Shown: positions 1 through 13,906 of the stretch, piece after piece
How the letters are laid out: each line of letters begins with the position of its first letter
Position numbering within the stretch: position 1 is the first letter of the stretch
From: Canna indica
Lineage: Eukaryota; Streptophyta; Magnoliopsida; Zingiberales; Cannaceae
DNA length: 64,000 bases
Assembly: GCA_034359265.1 (NCBI GenBank)
Contig: CP136896.1
Coordinates: 61,267,501 to 61,331,500, forward strand
Reading direction: 5' to 3'
The notes under the pieces: generated by a model
Told to the model about the DNA's origin: nothing
The model's database searches: none
Seen by the model: the letters and a program-made list of their open reading frames with translations, nothing else
Program-made: the position numbers and the translations under genes

Positions 1-585
1 ATTTCCGGAAAGCTTTCTGGTCCTATTTCCGAACCCATGAGTGGTTCCGAATCTAGTTTGAACTCTGTGATCCCGAAGGATCTCCCGGCGCCGGCCTGTG
101 GACCATGGATGCTGGTTGGCCGTGGTCGGCGCAATTGCCATCGAACAAATCGTTCACGATCTCTCTCGCAGCTTGGTATGGCGCGCGATCGTGGCAGTCA
201 TCATTCATGTGATCCTCACGTGATTGGAGCCTCAAGTGACGGAGTAGATGTCGGCACATTTCCCGCCCCAACTTCTGATTTGGCGCCCTTAATTGCGAAT
301 CGTCCCCGTGTCAATGTTCATAATGGCGCTTCGGGCCCCCCATCATCTCTCCCTAACACAGGAGATTCGGGTAATAATTCTAAATTTAATATACCCGGAT
401 CTCATGCCGTCTCGCGCGGCCTCTCGGCTGACACCATTCGTGACGCCTCTGTTAAGTTTAAAACCCCATCAGTTGGATTACTTCCACGTGGCCCATTGCA
501 CGGTGATTCTTCTCGGGCACAAGTGTGGATGCCTAAACCTAATGTAGTTAACTATGTTACCATCCACCCCTGTATTCGATATTAA
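1..585 (+). pseudogene. LINE ORF1 C-terminal remnant
   Basis: The frame is open from base 1 to the stop at 583-585. It contains a GPWMLVGRGRR motif (codons about 34-44), the linker that plant L1 ORF1 proteins carry near their nucleic-acid-binding part, typically after the zf-CCHC knuckle. The rest is Ser/Pro-rich and low in complexity. It lies about 400 bases upstream of the endonuclease ORF, in the right order for ORF1-ORF2. The N-terminus lies outside the window, so length and zinc knuckle cannot be judged. The role (RNA-binding chaperone of the LINE RNP) comes from knowledge of the family. Confidence 0.6.
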
Positions 586-990
586 CCCTTCTTCCCCAGT
601 TCTTGCGGTTCCATGACGTCCCTCTTCCTCTTCTCACCCGACTAGTCCCCCCCCCTCCCCGACTCGATCCATGGAGCAAATGGTCTCTGATCTATCTTTT
701 GTTTTTGCTAAGCCTGGCAATTCCATACCCCCATTGGTGAAGCCAAACCCTAGACCTGCTAGAAAAGGAGGGCGGCCGCCTAAAACGCCATCTATATCTG
801 CCCCCCCCCCCTCATCTGAGCTTTCATGATCCAAGAGACCTTGTGGATCGGATTCCTTGTTGAACATAATTCCTACTCCATCCAATGACGTTGTTATTGT
901 TGAATCTAATGTGGAGAATGTTCTGATGGCTTCCGCTTCTGCTTCAGAGGACTCGATTATGACTGAGTCGCCTTCTAATAATATTTCCTT

Positions 991-2713
991 ATGAATTGCC
1001 TATGTTGGAACACCCGTGGTGCTTGGCGCCGCAAGGTAAGGGATGAGGTACGGATTATGATTCGTAAGTTCTCGATAAATTTTGTTGCTTTACAAGAAAC
1101 GCATTTTGATTCAAATGTGGCTAACAAATTTGTTAAGTTTATTGGTCGGAATTGGTTGGGTATGGCTGAGCCAGTGGCTGGGGCTTCGGGGGGTTTGTTG
1201 ATTGCTTGGAACTCCACCATTCTCACTGTTCAGGTATTATCTCTCCAAGCCCAGTGTATGTTTGCAGTAATTGGATCTAAATATTCCCCTCATTTTCTAT
1301 TTTCAAATGTTTATGCGAGTATGAACCCTTTTGTTCGAAGTGTTTTTTGGAATTCATTTCAAAATTTTGATTTTTCGTCTTTCCCGTGGCTTATTTGCGG
1401 AGATTTTAATGCTATTCTTAACGATTCGGATAAAAGAGGACTACCTTTTCGTGGTTCTCAGAAATCAGTGGTAGATTTCCGTGATTTTGTATATAACAAT
1501 GGTCTTGTGGATCTTCGATTTTTCGGAGTTCCTTTTACTTAGTGTAATAATCGCTCGGGCTCTCAACGAATTCTTATCAGATTAGATCGTGCTTTCTGTA
1601 ACGCGGCTTGGCTTCATTTTTATGATTCGGCTTCGGTTGTTCATTTACCTCGTGGATCTTCAGATCATGCCCCTCTCCTTATTAGAATTGCTCAATCATC
1701 TAATCGTAATAAGTTATTCAAATTTCAAAGCTTCTGGGTTGAATATCCCGAGACTAGGGATGTTATTCAGAAGGATTGGGATCAACCTTCTCAGTCCATC
1801 TCCCCTCACTATTTTTTTGAAATGGGTATGCAGTTTTCTCGTAAAGCTTTATCTCTTTGGAATAAGAATTGTTTAGGCAATCTTGAGAATACTCTGAATT
1901 CTACGTTGATTGAGATTGAGTATTTAGAAATGTTGGATGCTTCTGTTGGTCTGGATTCTCAACATGAACTGGCCCTTCGGGGTTTGTATAATAAAGCTAG
2001 TGCTATCTGAAGACAAATAAACCTAAAATGGTGGTCGAAAGCCAAAACTAAATGGATTGAGGATGGTGACTCTAATTCGGCTTACTTTCATCGCATTACC
2101 ATAATTCATCGTAGAACTAATAAAATTTTTGCTTTAACTATTGCCGATGGCTCTGTTTTAACTGATAATTCTGATATTACTAATGCTTTCTCTGAGGCTT
2201 ATCGCAATTTATGGTCTGCATCTAATGCTTCTTTCTCTGATATATGTGGCAATTTGCAATTTAAAAGCATTTCGGATTCGGCTGCCAGTTCGATTATTTG
2301 TCCTTTTTCAAATGATGAGGTATTTAATGTTGTTAAATGTATGCCGAATGGGAAAAACTCTGGTCATGACAGATTTACAGCTGAATTCTATAAGGCGTAT
2401 TGGTATATAATTTCTAACTCTTTTATGAAATGCTTGCATCATTTTCATAATAATGCTTTTATGCCTCCGGATTAGAATAGAACAATGTTTTGCTTTATCC
2501 CTAAATGCACCAACCCTAGGATTGTGAAGGATTTTCATCCGATTGCACTATGTAATTTATCTTATCGTATCCTGGCTAAAGTCTTAGCTAATTGAATTAA
2601 ACTTTTAGTGCCTGCTTTGGTGAATCCTAAGCAAACTGCCTTTCTTAAAGGCAAAAGTATGCTCAGAAGATTGCTCATTTCCTATTTAAATCTAAAGCAA
2701 AAGTTCCTTATAT
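991..2713 (+). pseudogene. LINE ORF2, 5' part: endonuclease and start of reverse transcriptase
   Basis: Starts at ATG 991 with MNCLCWNTRGA, then ALQETHF (codons about 34-40) and a CGDFNAIL block: the exonuclease-endonuclease-phosphatase fold that nicks target DNA. The first in-frame stop is TAG at 1540-1542. The same frame continues with a LDRAF...SDHAPLL block, the C-terminal part of the endonuclease. After another stop near 2010 comes a WIEDGDSNSAYFHR linker and early RT blocks (NGKNSGHD, IPKCTNPRIVKDFHPIALCN, LAKVLAN). Stops, plus a frameshift near 2650, make it a pseudogene. The CACTA insertion at 2714 interrupts it at the KVPY codons, directly before the first RT catalytic block. Confidence 0.85.
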
Positions 2714-3357
2714 CACTACAACACATCGGTTGGATTTTGACGGTAAATTATAAATAAATTTCGACGTCTGTGGAAGTAAATATTTGCATATTGACGATGG
2801 TAAATTCGACGAAAACGTGTGTGAAATAACAACTACTGAATTTTAAGTATTGACGCCTTCAATTAGGCGTCGTTTACCGTCGAAAATTTCGACGTCGTTT
2901 ACCGAGAATGGCATATTGATGCCTTTGACGTCAATATGTGGCGTCAATATGGTAGCTATATTGACGCCTTTACTGGCGTCAATATGGCCAGCATATTGAC
3001 GCTAGTGGAGGCATCAATATGGCCGGCATATCGACGCTAGTGGAGGCGTCAATATGGCCGCCGTTTTTTAAAAAAAATAAAATTTCGTGAACCGTGTAAT
3101 TAATATATATGAGAATTACTCGTAACAGGTAATTAATATATTGATTAGCTAATTAATTTAAAGTTAATAAATCAAATTTTCTAATTACACATTAATCAAA
3201 TTACGTATAACAATTAATCAAATTAAGCATAACATTAAATTAATAATCTTATTTCTCGTAACATTAATGTATGTCAAAGAATTGATTAAAACAGTAATAC
3301 AATATTTGACTAATAGTATAGAAGAACCAACGACAATTTTATTTACAAATAAAATTA

Positions 3358-4034
<677 letters not shown>

Positions 4035-5173
4035 TTGTTTTGGGCTCCGATTGATCCGATTGATCTCAAGAAATTTAGAAAAAAACTAAAGACTTTTATC
4101 TGCCACCTACAAATACACTTTGCCCCCTCTATACCATGGAAATTATTAGAAGCTGCAGTCTGCAGGTGCACATTTGATAATAACTAAAGATTCATGTATG
4201 GAATGATACAACATTGCATAAACTATTTGTGTAACAATTCTTGTTCGACCAAAATTATTAACAAAAACAAAGCAGCTCACACAACAAAAATGCTATCCTT
4301 TTTGGTTCAATGTGTCCATGACATTTACAGTGCTCAATTTCACATTTGATATCATGGTTGATAATCTTATACTAATCTTATACTAACGTAAATAAACATT
4401 TATCATTCTTGATTCAATAAAATATTTAATAACTTGATATAAAAAAATAAAATCATAAATAAATTATTTTATACTAACCTTGGTGTTGAGCTGAGCTGGT
4501 TTATGGAGTGTTGAGCTGGTTTCACCAGAGGAAAAGAGTGAATAATCACTCGATTTTGAACGTTTCACCAGAGGAGTAGTATGATTTTGAGCTGGTTTTA
4601 CCGGAGGAGCAAAGATGAGAGGGTAAAGATGAGCAAGGAGGAGGGAAAAGAAAGCGGGAGAGACGACAGCAGCTGAAGAGATGGTTTTATATACAAAACT
4701 AAATATTAAAATAATTAATAAAAGCTACAACAGCAGCTGTAACTTCAACAGTAAATATATATATATATATATATATAATATACGGTTCTGCATCTGAAAA
4801 GAAATTTCAGCTGCAGCCCGTACGATTCGTACGCTCACGGGTCAAAAAAATTTAACCTGTGAGGCGATGCTTTGATGCGCGCTGGCGTCGAAATGTTTCA
4901 ACGGCAACTTTCGACGCCATGTGGCATCGAAATGTTTCGACGCCCTGTTGCGTCGAAATGTTCCGACGCCTTTAAGCCCAAACGTTTCGACACCAAAAGA
5001 CGCTGTTTTGCCGGATAAACGGCGGTTGCGTCAAATTACTAATGTTTACATGTCGATGTCTAATATAGACGTCGATATGTATAGACTCCTGTTGCCCACC
5101 CTTGTTTGGACATTTCGACGCTTCTCCGGATATAAAAAATTAAACATCAATATTTCGACAGTTTATTGTAGTG

Positions 5174-7527
5174 TATCCTTGTAAAGATAGATCTGGAAAA
5201 AGCGTATGATAAAATTGCTTGACCTGCTATTTTAAAAGTTTTAGAAGCATGTAATTTTCCTAAAAAAATTTTAAACTGGATAAATGCTTGTTTATCTTCT
5301 GCTACTTTTGCGTGTCTTATTAATGCTGAGATCTCAAAAAACTTTAAGTCTTTTAGAGGAATTCGTCAATGGGACCCCTTGTCTCCTTATATTTATATTC
5401 TTACTGCTCAAGTTTTGACTAATTTGATTAATGTGGCTGTTAACTGCAATCAGATTACACCTTTTAAGTTTAGGAATGGCCCTTCCATCTCTCATTTAAT
5501 GTTCGCTAATAACATTTTATTAGCCCTTAAGGCAAATAAGAAGAGTTTATGTGCAGTGAAATCTATTTTCGAAAAATATGAGAGCTTTTTGGGTCAGTCT
5601 GTTAATTTATCCAAGTCTGAGATATTTTTCCCTAATGCAACCTCTAGAAGCTATGTGTCAAGTGTCCGTAATTATTTAGGGATGCGTAGGGGTAATTTCT
5701 CATTTAAGTACTTAGGTGTCATTATTGCACTGAGTAGAGCAACGAATATAGCTCAGGACTTAATCTTGGATCGGGTCAAGGCCCGACTCGGGTCTTGGCA
5801 GAATTCATATCTATCTCAGGCCGGGCGTATTGTCCTAATTAATTCAGTAATTAACTCAACTCCTATGCATTCCTTAGTTGTTTCCTGGTGTTCTTCTAGG
5901 TTTATTAATAAAATGGAGCAGCTAACTAAATAATTTCTTTGGTCTAATGGAACTTCTAGGCATGGGATACACTTAATCAGTTGGGATAAGATTATCAGTC
6001 CTAAGTCTGATGGGGGTTTAGGTATTCATGATCTGTCTTGTAAAACCTTTTCCTTTCGAGCCAAAAGAATACATAGCTATTTGAATGACAACTCTTCTTT
6101 ATGGGTTAATATAGTTTCTGTGAAGTACAAGAATCTGATTGCAACTTTCTTTAATCCGAAAAACAACTGTTCCTAGAGCTGGAAATTGTTTAGAAAAGCA
6201 TTTAATCTACTTTTACCTGGTTTTACTAAATTAATAAAATCTGGTTGTAATTCATCTATTTTGCTTGATGCTTGGGCTACTGATTTGCCGTTTTATTTAA
6301 AATCAACTTTTTGGAATGTTGAAATGCTTAATAATGATGCTAATGTAAGTTCTCTTATGATCCATCAATCTTGGTCATCTATTGATTTGGATAATTTGTT
6401 TGGTCCTGTGTTGGGGAAGATCATATCGAGAATGGATGTGCATTGGATACCTAATGATGATAAAATAATATGGTGTAAGGAATCCGAGGGTAGCGTTACC
6501 GTCAAATCGGCATATTTATTTCTTAAAAACCTGAAACCAGACCCTTCTCCTTGGAAAATTATTTGAAAAATGCACACTGCTCCTAAAGTTAAATTATTTT
6601 GTTGGAAACTTATTCACCAAAGAATTCCTACTAGATCTAGACTTTTATATTTAAAAATCTTGGATTTCGATACTTGTCCTCTGTGTCATATTCAGTCAGA
6701 ATACATTCAACACATTTTCTTTGAATGTTGTTTTTCCTGTTATCTTTGGGACAAGATGGGCCAATTAACTAGGTTTGATTTCTTTTCCCGGATAAATTGG
6801 AGTTCTGGTGATTGGTTGACCTATTCCTCCTCTCTAAGTGGAGTTGAGATGTTTAGGTTGACGCTAATTGCTAACTCCTGTTGGTTCATATGATTTGCTA
6901 GAAATAAAATGCTGCATGAAGCTAGGCAGCCTACCCCTGCGACCCTCGTGACCAGTATATTGGCTTTTACCAACGATTACAGAGGTAAGTTTTTACCTGA
7001 GGGAAGTCCGATGCCCAAATAATTTTTGGTGAAATGGATCCCCCCTTAGGATTTTCTAAAATTAAATTGTGATGCATCCTTTATTGATTCTGCAGGTGGC
7101 ATCGGTTTTGTGATTCGTGATTCTGTTGGAACGTGTCTTTTAGCCAAAGACGAGTTTTGTGTTGGACAGAGTGCACTTGAACTGGAAGCCCGATCAATAA
7201 AATGGGCTTTGTAGAATGCTATTAAAAATAATTTTAACTCAATCATTATTGAGTTAGATTCCAAAATTATCATTGATGCTCTAAATCTGACTGTGCCAGT
7301 TCCGTGGGCCATTTCGGCTATCATGGATGATATTAACTTTCTTAGAACTAGGTGTAATGTGTACTTCTCATTTTGTCTTAGAGAAGCAAATGAAATTGTC
7401 CACTAGGTAGCAAAACATGCTTGTTCTTCTAGGCACCGCTCTGTCTGGTCCTCAGTTCGGTCTCCTGATCTGGACTCAATATTGTACTCTGATGTATTTG
7501 GCTCTGATTCTACCAGAATTCAATAAA
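5174..7527 (+). pseudogene. LINE ORF2, 3' part: RT palm, zinc region and RNase H
   Basis: Continues the interrupted RT with VKIDLEKAYDK, a GIRQWDPLSP block (usually GIRQGDPLSP) and HLMFANNILL, where the metal-binding Asp-Asp of the usual FADD motif is Asn-Asn. Later blocks are NLSKSEIFF, FKYLGV and LGSWQNSYLSQAGRIVLINSV. A zinc-binding zf-RVT region follows (PKVKLFCWKLIHQRIPT, then CPLC...H...C near 6690-6730), and then an RNase H domain (KLNCDASF, ELEARSIKWAL, IIELDSK, near 7060-7270). Stops occur throughout. Loss of both catalytic Asp codons makes the RT inactive whatever the nonsense changes. Confidence 0.85.
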
Positions 7528-7552
7528 TAAATATTTATTTTTTAAAAAAAAA

Positions 7553-8060
7553 TTATATTGAAGCATGAAAAACGTGTCAAATTACTAAAAAAAATGGAAC
7601 GTGTGTCCGTTGTACATCGATCTATAATCATCGCAGCGTGTAAACAAAGAAAGAAAAGAAAAAAAAAAATGTTTCACATGCAAAGTCGACGACACCGTGA
7701 CCAGAATTGATCGAATTCAAGATCAATTATTTGATGAATTGAGTCTTGATTCAATTGATTTGACTAGATTCGAAGTTCATAATCATATTAGAGAAATTTA
7801 AGAAAAACATAATTTTTTTATATTTACGAAAACCATAAATATATTTTAGAATTTTAAAAAACTATAACTATTTTGTTCACTCCCCAGATTATCCGTAAAT
7901 TTTAATAATCCAACTGTTACCAAGAACTTGATTTAGGTTTTTTTTTCCTGGTTCAATTCAATCTCAAATATGTGCCTGAGTTATTTATTATATATATATC
8001 AACAATAATTTGTACATATTATGCAAAAATTAGGTTCAAACTGAATAATCAATTGTTGAA
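7553..8060. other. Noncoding AT-rich spacer
   Basis: Between the LINE A-tail and the first dispersed-repeat copy. I see no open frame, inverted repeat or RNA gene here. Confidence 0.6.
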
Positions 8061-8064
8061 CTAG

Positions 8065-8545
8065 TTGGAACGAGTAGATCCGAATTAAATTTGATCAAGG
8101 TCTGAAAAAAAAATTAAGGAACCAGTTAAAATTGGTTCCAATTTCAGGTCCAATATATCGGGTACTCAAAACTGAAACCTGGAACATGTACCTGGAAATA
8201 TGAAAATGAACAAATTCCAATACGGTACCCGAAACTTATAAATGAACATGTTCCAACAAGATATTCGAAACTCATAAATAAATAGGTTCTAGCAAGATAC
8301 TCGAAATGTATAAATAAATATGTTTTAACATGATACTCGAAATTTATAAATGAACAAGCTTCAATAGGGTAGCCGAAACCTCTACTACATCATATGCCCC
8401 GAGTAGGATTTAGTTTCAAGTCCCAACAAAGCAAGGTTTGAGTTCAAAACCTAGGAACCCAACCTATACATGATAGGATTTGGGTATCATGAAAAATATA
8501 TGATACCCAGACTTACTCACCCTTAGGTTTAACGTTGAACGGGCA
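8065..8545. repeat. Dispersed repeat family R1, copy 1
   Basis: Contains a degenerate internal tandem unit of roughly 40-55 bp built on GGTACCCGAAACTTATAAAT / AGATACTCGAAATGTATAAA, followed by CTACATCATATGCCCCGAGTAGG and ending near ACTTACTCACCC. The same order of motifs occurs at about 37640-38035 (same orientation) and, reverse-complemented, at about 24843-25280. No coding capacity and no clear terminal repeats. Probably a dispersed non-autonomous element of unknown class. Confidence 0.6.
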
Positions 8546-8681
8546 GGGTTAATAAAATTAAAGGGGTAATTTGGAAGTTGACTAAAATAGTTATGGATTT
8601 TTCAAATTTTGAAATATATTTATTATTTTCACACAGCAAAGAAATTTTTTGTGATTTTTTTAAATTTCTCTTAATATTATA

Positions 8682-9367
8682 ATGTCGTTTGATTAACACA
8701 ACTTCCTGCAAGAAGTTGCACTAGTTCTCAAAAAGTTATATTTTTTTGATATTGTTTAGTTGACACACTTTAAATACATGAAGTGCAATTTTCTCATGAA
8801 TTGTAATTTTCTGCAAAATACAGGAAGTAACTTACCTAGGGGGACCTAGGTAAGCTGTACTTTCTACGTTGTATTTGAAAAAAAAGATAATTTTATCATC
8901 ACATTTGTATTTAATGTTAAATTTATAATTTATGTTGCAAATATTATAGAATTAAATAATTTATAAATTATTGACTTATTTATTTTATTTTAATTTATTT
9001 TTAAGTAAAATATATAAATTTTTTATACTAACTTCAAATAAAAATTATTTTTTCATACACAATAAATTATATATTATATTAGTTATATATGAAAAAATAT
9101 ATTATATTTTTATGTATACCCATTAAAATATTAATTTATAAATAAAATTTAATTCTTATATATATATATTAATCGTTTGATGTATACTTTCTAGAAAGTG
9201 TCCTCATGTCAACTAAATATGTAACAGGTGAAAAATTACATTTCCTATTAATTAAATTTTTGTCAACCAAAATATATTTTTGGTACTTTTGAAAAATATA
9301 TATAAGAAGTTTGATGAAAATTATAACTTTTTAACTAAATTTATTTTCAATGTTAATCAAACGTGGT
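8682..9367. mobile_element. MITE-like element with TGTCGTTTGATTAACA ends
   Basis: The left end TGTCGTTTGATTAACA is matched in inverted orientation by the right end TGTTAATCAAACGTGGTC. The interior is AT-rich and noncoding, about 690 bp. A GTTTGATTAACA-type end is common in PIF/Harbinger- or hAT-derived MITEs. The target-site duplication is not clear, so the superfamily is left open. Confidence 0.55.
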
Positions 9368-9539
9368 CTTATATAACTGATTAAATGAACTCTTCGGTCA
9401 AATTCAATGGTCAATTTAATTTTAATGTAAAGTTTCGATCACATTCATTATTTGACCCCTTTGATTTTAGAAATACCAATTATAACCATATATATATCGT
9501 GCACCAAATATGAGCCAATTGAAAAAAAAAGAGCCAATC

Positions 9540-9542
<3 letters not shown>

Positions 9543-9580
<38 letters not shown>

Positions 9581-9612
9581 TATAGATATAGATATATATA
9601 GATATAAATAAT
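9543..9612. repeat. (TA)n / (GATATA)n simple repeat
   Basis: An alternating AT tract followed by GATATA-like units, about 240 bases upstream of the carrier gene start codon. Confidence 0.9.
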
Positions 9613-9756
9613 TAAATATGAAATGAATTAGGCGGTGCCTCCGCATTGGCCTAATTTTGACTTACCTAACTAACCGTCCACATAATTCGCCAGTTTGCCT
9701 TGCCTCTTCAGCGGACTACGCGAAGCCAGCTTCGGCCTTCGCCTTTGCCATCTCGC

Positions 9757-9799
9757 TATTTAAGGCGCGCCCACCTCTCTCTCTCTCTCTCTCTCTCTT
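9757..9799 (+). promoter_or_regulatory. TATA-like box and CT-rich leader of the carrier gene
   Basis: TATTTAA at 9757-9763 is followed within 12 bases by a (CT)n tract (about 9774-9798) and then the start codon at 9850. Pyrimidine-rich CT tracts around the transcription start are common in plant promoters, so transcription probably begins in or near the tract, giving a leader of roughly 50-60 nt. Position and composition are seen directly; function is inferred. Confidence 0.5.
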
Positions 9800-9849
9800 C
9801 CGTAGTTTGCATTCTTGATCTATCTCGTTCCTCTTACGATCTGGGCGAG

Positions 9850-12800
9850 ATGGTGGAGGGGAAGCCGAAAGCCCAGTCCGGAGTCTGGAGCACCGTAAAG
9901 CCCTTCGTCAATGGCGGCGTCTCCGGGATGCTCGCCACCTGCGTCATCCAGCCCATCGATATGGTCAAGGTAAAGTTGTCTTTTCGGGGGATCGGAGTGC
10001 TCTATTGTGTGTGTGTTTTTTTTTTCTTGATCCGAGGAAGAGAAAGTAGAAAGATGGTGATGCATTGTGATATTATATATTGCTGATCTGTTGCTGGATC
10101 TGAGATATATGCCGGGTTGATATTCTTTGGGTTGTGATGGTGTGTCATTATCTTCATGTGATTCGTTTCAGGTGAGGATCCAACTGGGTCAGGGATCAGC
10201 AGCACAAGTAACGAAGAATATGCTTGCAAACGAGGGTTTCAGTTCGTTTTATAAGGTTTGCATAGTCTTCCTCTGTTCTCTTATTTTCACACCATGCAAT
10301 ACGTATTAGCGTGTTGTTTAATTTTCAGAGAAGCAAAATTAAACCTGTTAATGCAATATCTAGAATTCTTTCTCCGGAAGGAGTGACCGTATTTTGTCTG
10401 ACATTTTTGGAGTGAATTTATGATTCTTGTCATATAAATCTGAAATTCTGCTTATTATTGTATCTCATTTTTCTGAGCTACTTTTGGTTCTGAATCACTG
10501 ATCAAAGAATTAACTTGAGAATAAAGAAGAAACATAAAGTTTTTTTAAAAATCACGAGAACATAGTTTTTATATAATAGAGGTTTCTTTTCAGAAAAAAA
10601 ACATAACTTGCTTAAATCTAAAAAAAAATTACTCTGTGCCTTTGAACTTTTCCCAGTTAACTAGAGGTAAATTTTTATCTTAATTCCTTGTGAACTAAGG
10701 TGTATAAATGACAACTTTGATGACAATAAACCATGACTTTTTACCAAAAAATAATAATTGTTAATGCAAGAAAGTAATTAAAATAAGAGAAGAAGAGCTG
10801 TTAGACAAATAAGTAGATCATAGATCAAAGTAACTTAATCTGCCTTCTTCTGTTGCCCATGTGGATGACTCAGACTCAGCTGTATCCGTCTATGCTGCTT
10901 TTCCCTATGAAAACCCGATTCCTTGTTACCTTTCTTTTCTCTGAGATGAAAATGGCCAAAAACAATTCATAATTTATTGTTCAATTTGTTCCTAGGACTA
11001 AATCTCTTTTCCTGAGTTAGGAACCTTTTTTTTCCCATTGCTGTGACCTGAATAGCTGGAGCAAACTCAACCGTAGATGCATTATGGGTGCTTCATACTG
11101 GTCCTTGATTGAACTTGGACTTTATGTAAGATGAATATCCTTGGGTAAAAATAAAAATTGACTAAAACTAGATATGTTCGATTTATAACACATTAACTAT
11201 AGCCATTTTTAGATAATAGCATAGATTTTAAGTTTAATTTCTTCATGAATAAATGGCTACCACAGTTTCTTTTGGTGCACGTTATTTTCTTTCCAACACC
11301 AATCAAAGGTCAACTAAAGTTTTCACTTTTCTTGTTTTTTCCTTTTACATTGATTATTTTTACCTCAAGAGAAGGGAACAATGGAGAGCTTTATAGCCTT
11401 ATTTACATGCGATACTGGAATGTGCAGCTACTTTGAAGTTTGTCATCCTTGATGTATGTTTGTGTTTCGTCCAAAGTATCCTGAAGTCATCTTGGTTAAG
11501 ATTGCACACATAAATGTTTTTTAAAAGTAAAATTTTCAACAAAAATGTTTTTTTTATATATATAGTTTGATTTAGATTTTTGCATTCTTCTTGTCTTTTT
11601 GATGCTTTCTATGTCATACCTTCTTTCACTAATTTGTTGTTTTAATGCAGGGTTTATCAGCTGGTTTACTAAGGCAAGCTACTTATACAACTTCACGACT
11701 TGGTTCCTTTAGGTATGTGTATGCCTTCCTCTTGCAAGTATTAAAATAATATTTTATTTTCGTCCTAACTACTCTAGAGCACTGTCATGGTCTAGTAAAT
11801 CAGACCAACTCAACCTGTCACTACCTAGTTATGTTATTATGAGATGAACAACTTATGTGTTTGCTTTTGGTACTTCTAACTCAGGAATCATAATCTCACA
11901 AAACAGTAACACAAGTATAATATCTGTTTTCTCAAGTTTTTCTCTATATCTTAAAATGAATATGCATTTGTATTCAGTTCATTGGTTTGCATTCACATCC
12001 AGTTTTTTGTCAGATCATTTATCTGAGTAGTTTATTTTCCTTGGACTAAGACACTTGAGAATAGTGCCGGACCATAATCATCACATCAACTAGTAAATTT
12101 GCTCCAAGGTAATGTGCCATGAGCCTAATGCATGTTATGAATCTTTTCTCTTATATTAGTATTAATAATGATTCGTTAGTTTGTTAATGAGGGGTTTAAG
12201 TTAGTGTGGTGATTTAGTGGGTTGTGATATGGGTGGTTATCTTAGGTGTAATTAGGTCTTTTAGTTTAGTTTTGTCTTTGTGGTGATTTCCAATTATTCA
12301 TTCTCTCATGGCATTTGAGTTCCTTGGTAAAAGAAATTGGAGTTCTATCTTTAATTGAACTTCATCTATCCCCCTTTTTTCCCCATTCTACCAATCGCGC
12401 ATAGATGGATCCTAGGTTCCTGACATAATGGATCCATGATTACATGTAAAGTAAGCGACATTCAATTGATACTTCGGACATTTAACTTAACTATTTTTGA
12501 GACATTAATCAATTGATAATGCTGTTAACACAACTTTTGGTCTATTTCAAAGAATATTGTCTTTGATAATTTCCCTGTTAACCGTTAATTTTGTTTTCTC
12601 TAGAGTGTTGACCAACAAAGCTATTGAAGCTAATGATGGGAAACCCCTACCTCTACTTCAGAAAGCCGGTATTGGTTTGACTGCTGGAGCTATTGGAGCA
12701 TGCTTTGGCAGTCCAGCAGATTTGGCACTTATCCGGATGCAGGCCGATGCAACTTTACCTGCAGCTCAGCGGCGAAACTACAAAAATGCTTTTCATGCAC

Positions 12801-13828
12801 TTTATCGTATTATTGCTGATGAAGGTGTTCTGGCTCTGTGGAAAGGAGCAGGTCCCACTATGGTGAGAGCAATGGCATTAAACATGGGCATGCTCGCATC
12901 GTATGATCATAGTGCGGAATTTTTCAGGGATTCACTAGGTTTCAGTGAAGTTAGCACTGTAGTTGGTAAGATACTTGATACCAAAATTGCTTCATTGATT
13001 TGTAATATTTTCCAAATTTTTGTTGCTTATGTGCACAATGAAATAGTTATTTGTTGCTGTTTTCACTTGACATCTTACTTGGTCCTTTGGATGCAACCAT
13101 AACTTCCTAGACAAAGCTTAACACATTTGATGTGCAGAAGTTCTTGCCAAACAATGCAAATATTAGAATTCCAGCCAATTCAAGAATTTATTCTTTTTCT
13201 TAGCAATCATAAACGTCTGATATTTGTCACATCATGTTAATAATTCCGAGCCACTTTTAGTCATACCGTGCAAGTGTCTTTTTCACGAATATCACACATT
13301 TAACTTGTGAAAGAAGATGTATTCTCTTCATTAGCTTGCAACATATGATCTTTTTCCTTTTGAATTTACCTGGAGCTTAATTGAGTGTTACTTGAAACCT
13401 TGTTCGCAGGAGCAAGTGCTGTTTCAGGTTTCTTTGCATCTGCTTGCAGTTTACCATTCGATTATGTCAAAACACAAATTCAGAAGATGCAGCCAGATGC
13501 AAGTGGCAAGTATCCTTACAGTGGATCTTTGGACTGTGCCATGAAGACTTTGAAGAGTGGCGGCCCTTTCAAGTTTTACACCGGGTTTCCTGTCTACTGT
13601 GTGAGGATTGCCCCACATGTCATGGTAAACTCAAGCTTCATCTTTCATCCAAAAATATTTATTATTTACTTCTTTTAGGACTTAATCTAGCATAAATGAA
13701 TTGCACTACTGTCTTGAGTCTTTAAAATGCAGTTCTTCCTCCTGTTTGTCTTACTGGTTCTCAATTTGCAGATGACGTGGATATTCTTGAATCAAATTCA
13801 GAAGATCGAGAAGTCTATTGGTTTATAG
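9850..13828 (+). CDS. DTC: Mitochondrial dicarboxylate/tricarboxylate carrier (2-oxoglutarate/malate type)
   Basis: Mitochondrial carrier (SLC25) that exchanges 2-oxoglutarate, malate and related di- and tricarboxylates across the inner membrane. Exons: 9850-9969, 10172-10255, 11651-11712, 12604-12965, 13410-13624, 13772-13828. All junctions are GT-AG, and the joined frame is 299 codons, against about 298 for the Arabidopsis protein. Three carrier repeats each show the Px[D/E]xx[K/R] signature: PIDMVKVRIQ (residues about 35-44), PADLALIRMQ in exon 4 and PFDYVKTQIQKM in exon 5. The N-terminus (MVEGKPKAQSGVWSTVKPFV) starts directly before the first helix, with no cleavable presequence, as usual. 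The start is the first ATG after the CT-rich leader. Exon 1 is GC-rich; introns are AT-rich. It is unbroken. AATAAA at 13901-13906 lies 73 bases past the stop. The next gene converges from 15159. Confidence 0.95.
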
Positions 13829-13900
13829 AACCCCGTTTTATATCGGCTTTTGATATGGTTTTGGTCTATGATTTCGAGCAATTTATTTTTTTTCCCTATT

Positions 13901-13906
13901 AATAAA
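13901..13906 (+). terminator. Polyadenylation signal of the carrier gene
   Basis: AATAAA 73 bases after the TAG stop at 13826-13828, in a T-rich context. Plant near-upstream elements are loose, so this is a likely rather than certain signal. Confidence 0.5.

Noticed and set aside
13444..13695. Second frame over carrier exon 5
   Set aside because: Out of frame with the SLC25 signature; shadow of the true exon.
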